Shown: positions 5,031 to 6,162 of the stretch, one piece after another
Layout: every line of letters starts with the position of its first letter
Position numbering within the stretch: position 1 is the stretch's first letter
From: an uncultured Clostridia bacterium
GTDB taxonomy: Bacteria > Bacillota > Clostridia > Christensenellales > CAG-917
Direction: 5' to 3'
NCBI GenBank assembly: GCA_900554085.1
Contig: USGA01000047.1
Span: 1-6,162, forward strand
DNA: 6,162 nucleotides
Notes under the pieces: generated by a model
Told to the model about the DNA's origin: nothing
The model's input: only the letters and a program-made list of their open reading frames with translations
Databases searched by the model: none
Program-made: the position numbers and the translations under genes

Positions 5031-6162
5031 TTATTTTACAAAGCTGTCGTACAGGACACGGATGGCACGCTCAAAGTCGCTGCCGTCCACGCCAACGATG
5101 ATATTCAGTTCCTCCGGTCCTTGGGTGATCATGCGGATGTTGATGCCGTTTTCACCCAGCTTGGCGAAGATGCGGCCGGAGGTGCCGGGCTTATAGGCCA
5201 TTTTCCGGCCTACGGCGGCCACGATGGCCATATTGTCTGTCACATGGATGCTGTCGGGCTTCAGCTCCTTTTGCAGGTCGCCCAGCATGGGATACAGGCA
5301 CGGAGCCACCTTCTGGGCCGACACCACCAGCGATACCGTGTCGATGCCGGAGGGCAGATAGTCCACGTTGATGCCGTAGCGCTCCAGCACCTCCAGGATC
5401 TGCCGCAGGACACCGGCCTGTGAGGACATTCCGTTTTTGGTGATGGTGATGACGGAGAAATCCTTGCGGCCGGCGATGCCGGTGATGAGGTTCTCGTCTG
5501 CCAGCTCCGGCTCGTCGAAGCGCTCCCGGATCATGGTGCCGGGGTGGTCGGGCTGGTTGGTGTTGCGGATGTTCAGGGGGATGTTCTTCTCCCGCACCGG
5601 GGAGACGGTCCCCTCGTGGAGCACCTGCGCTCCGATATAGCTGAGCTCCCGCAGCTCGGCGTAGGTGATGCGCTCGATGGGGCGGGGGTCCTGCACGATC
5701 TTGGGGTCGGCCATGAGGAAGCCGGAGACGTCGGTCCAGTTTTCGTAGACGTCGGCGTCCAGCGCCGCCGCCGCCAGAGCGCCGGTGATGTCGCTGCCGC
5801 CGCGGGTGAAGGTCTTGACGCTGCCGTCGGGCATGGCCCCGTAGAAGCCGGGGATCACCACCCGGCGGCCGGAGGCGGTGCGGCGCAGGGCCTCGTAGCT
5901 GGCGGGCTGATCCACGGTACCGTCCAGCCGGAAGCGAAGCCAGCAGGTGCTGTCCAGAAAATCGTAGCCCAGATAGTCCGCCATGAGGCGGGCGGCGAAG
6001 TACTCGCCCCGGCTCACCAGCTCGTCCTGACTGATGCCACGGTCCATCTTCTCCCGCAGGGCGGCGAACTCCGCCTCCAGCGGTGTGGACAGGTGCAGCT
6101 CGTTCCGGATGGAGAGATAGCGGCTGCGGATCATGTCGAACACGGCGTCGCAGCTGACGCCG
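5031..6162 (-). CDS. lysC: Aspartate kinase with C-terminal double ACT domain, N terminus cut by the right edge
   Basis: Phosphorylates aspartate, the first step of the aspartate-family pathway; cytoplasmic. 376 codons are visible and the frame is open at base 6162, so the true start and the N-terminal K-F-G-G-x-S motif lie outside the window; GTG at 6143 is internal. Visible amino-acid-kinase signatures are RGGSDITGALAAAALDADVY (around 5817-5755), followed by NWTDVSGFLMADPKIV. A regulatory ACT pair follows: the first around GMSSQAGVLRQILE, the second around MAYKPGTSGRIFAKLGENGI and ending in LYDSFVK. ACT pairs in this family bind lysine and/or threonine, so feedback inhibition is expected. 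The TAA stop merges with the asd ribosome binding site. Every Ile codon I read is ATC and Leu is mostly CTG, unlike dapA, dapB, fhs and the 1165 gene. The symbol lysC is used generically; the paralogue type cannot be fixed from a partial sequence. Confidence 0.95.
   Translation of the reverse strand, partial: GVSCDAVFDMIRSRYLSIRNELHLSTPLEAEFAALREKMDRGISQDELVSRGEYFAARLMADYLGYDFLDSTCWLRFRLDGTVDQPASYEALRRTASGRRVVIPGFYGAMPDGSVKTFTRGGSDITGALAAAALDADVYENWTDVSGFLMADPKIVQDPRPIERITYAELRELSYIGAQVLHEGTVSPVREKNIPLNIRNTNQPDHPGTMIRERFDEPELADENLITGIAGRKDFSVITITKNGMSSQAGVLRQILEVLERYGINVDYLPSGIDTVSLVVSAQKVAPCLYPMLGDLQKELKPDSIHVTDNMAIVAAVGRKMAYKPGTSGRIFAKLGENGINIRMITQGPEELNIIVGVDGSDFERAIRVLYDSFVK

Noticed and set aside
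4375..5423. Plus-strand open frames opposite asd and lysC
   Set aside because: His/Gly/Val-rich antisense translations with no recognisable domain, fully covered by minus-strand genes.

Overview
The window looks like chromosomal housekeeping DNA from a GC-rich member of the Clostridia, probably an uncultured gut-type lineage. This rests on the protein flavours (an N10-formyl-THF synthetase typical of acetogens and clostridia, an ATTG-type DapB, a Firmicutes-like Asd), the AAGGAG-type ribosome binding sites and the short intergenic gaps. No tRNA, rRNA, CRISPR array, insertion sequence or phage gene was found.

Layout. Positions 1-969 (minus) hold the N-terminal 323 residues of formate--tetrahydrofolate ligase (fhs), cut by the left edge. 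Positions 970-1164 are a divergent regulatory region with a promoter and leader hairpin for fhs and a strong promoter, overlapped by a near-perfect palindrome, for the rightward gene. Positions 1165-1875 (plus) encode an unrecognised four-helix membrane protein with an acidic, Ala-rich tail. A probably bidirectional terminator follows at 1894-1921. From 6162 leftward to 1973 runs one compact minus-strand operon: lysC (5' end off the window), asd, dapA, dapB. These are the first four steps from aspartate to tetrahydrodipicolinate, the shared lysine / meso-diaminopimelate branch. The asd-to-dapA gap is 1 nt and the dapA-to-dapB gap is 10 nt. The operon promoter lies beyond the right edge.

Three things stand out. 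(1) DapB is 390 residues rather than about 250-270, because it carries a C-terminal pair of ACT domains resembling the allosteric module of aspartokinase. (2) The same DapB appears to lack about eight residues just before the H-K-L-D-S-P-S-G motif, which removes the conserved His-His pair including the catalytic His. (3) Codon usage switches abruptly inside asd near the catalytic-Cys codon (about 4600-4680). Everything to the right (lysC and the first ~130 codons of asd) has CTG/GTG/ATC-rich usage, and everything to the left is CTC/GTC-rich with ATA present. This means either a recombination mosaic or a metagenome assembly chimera, and it should be settled before the operon is treated as one natural unit.
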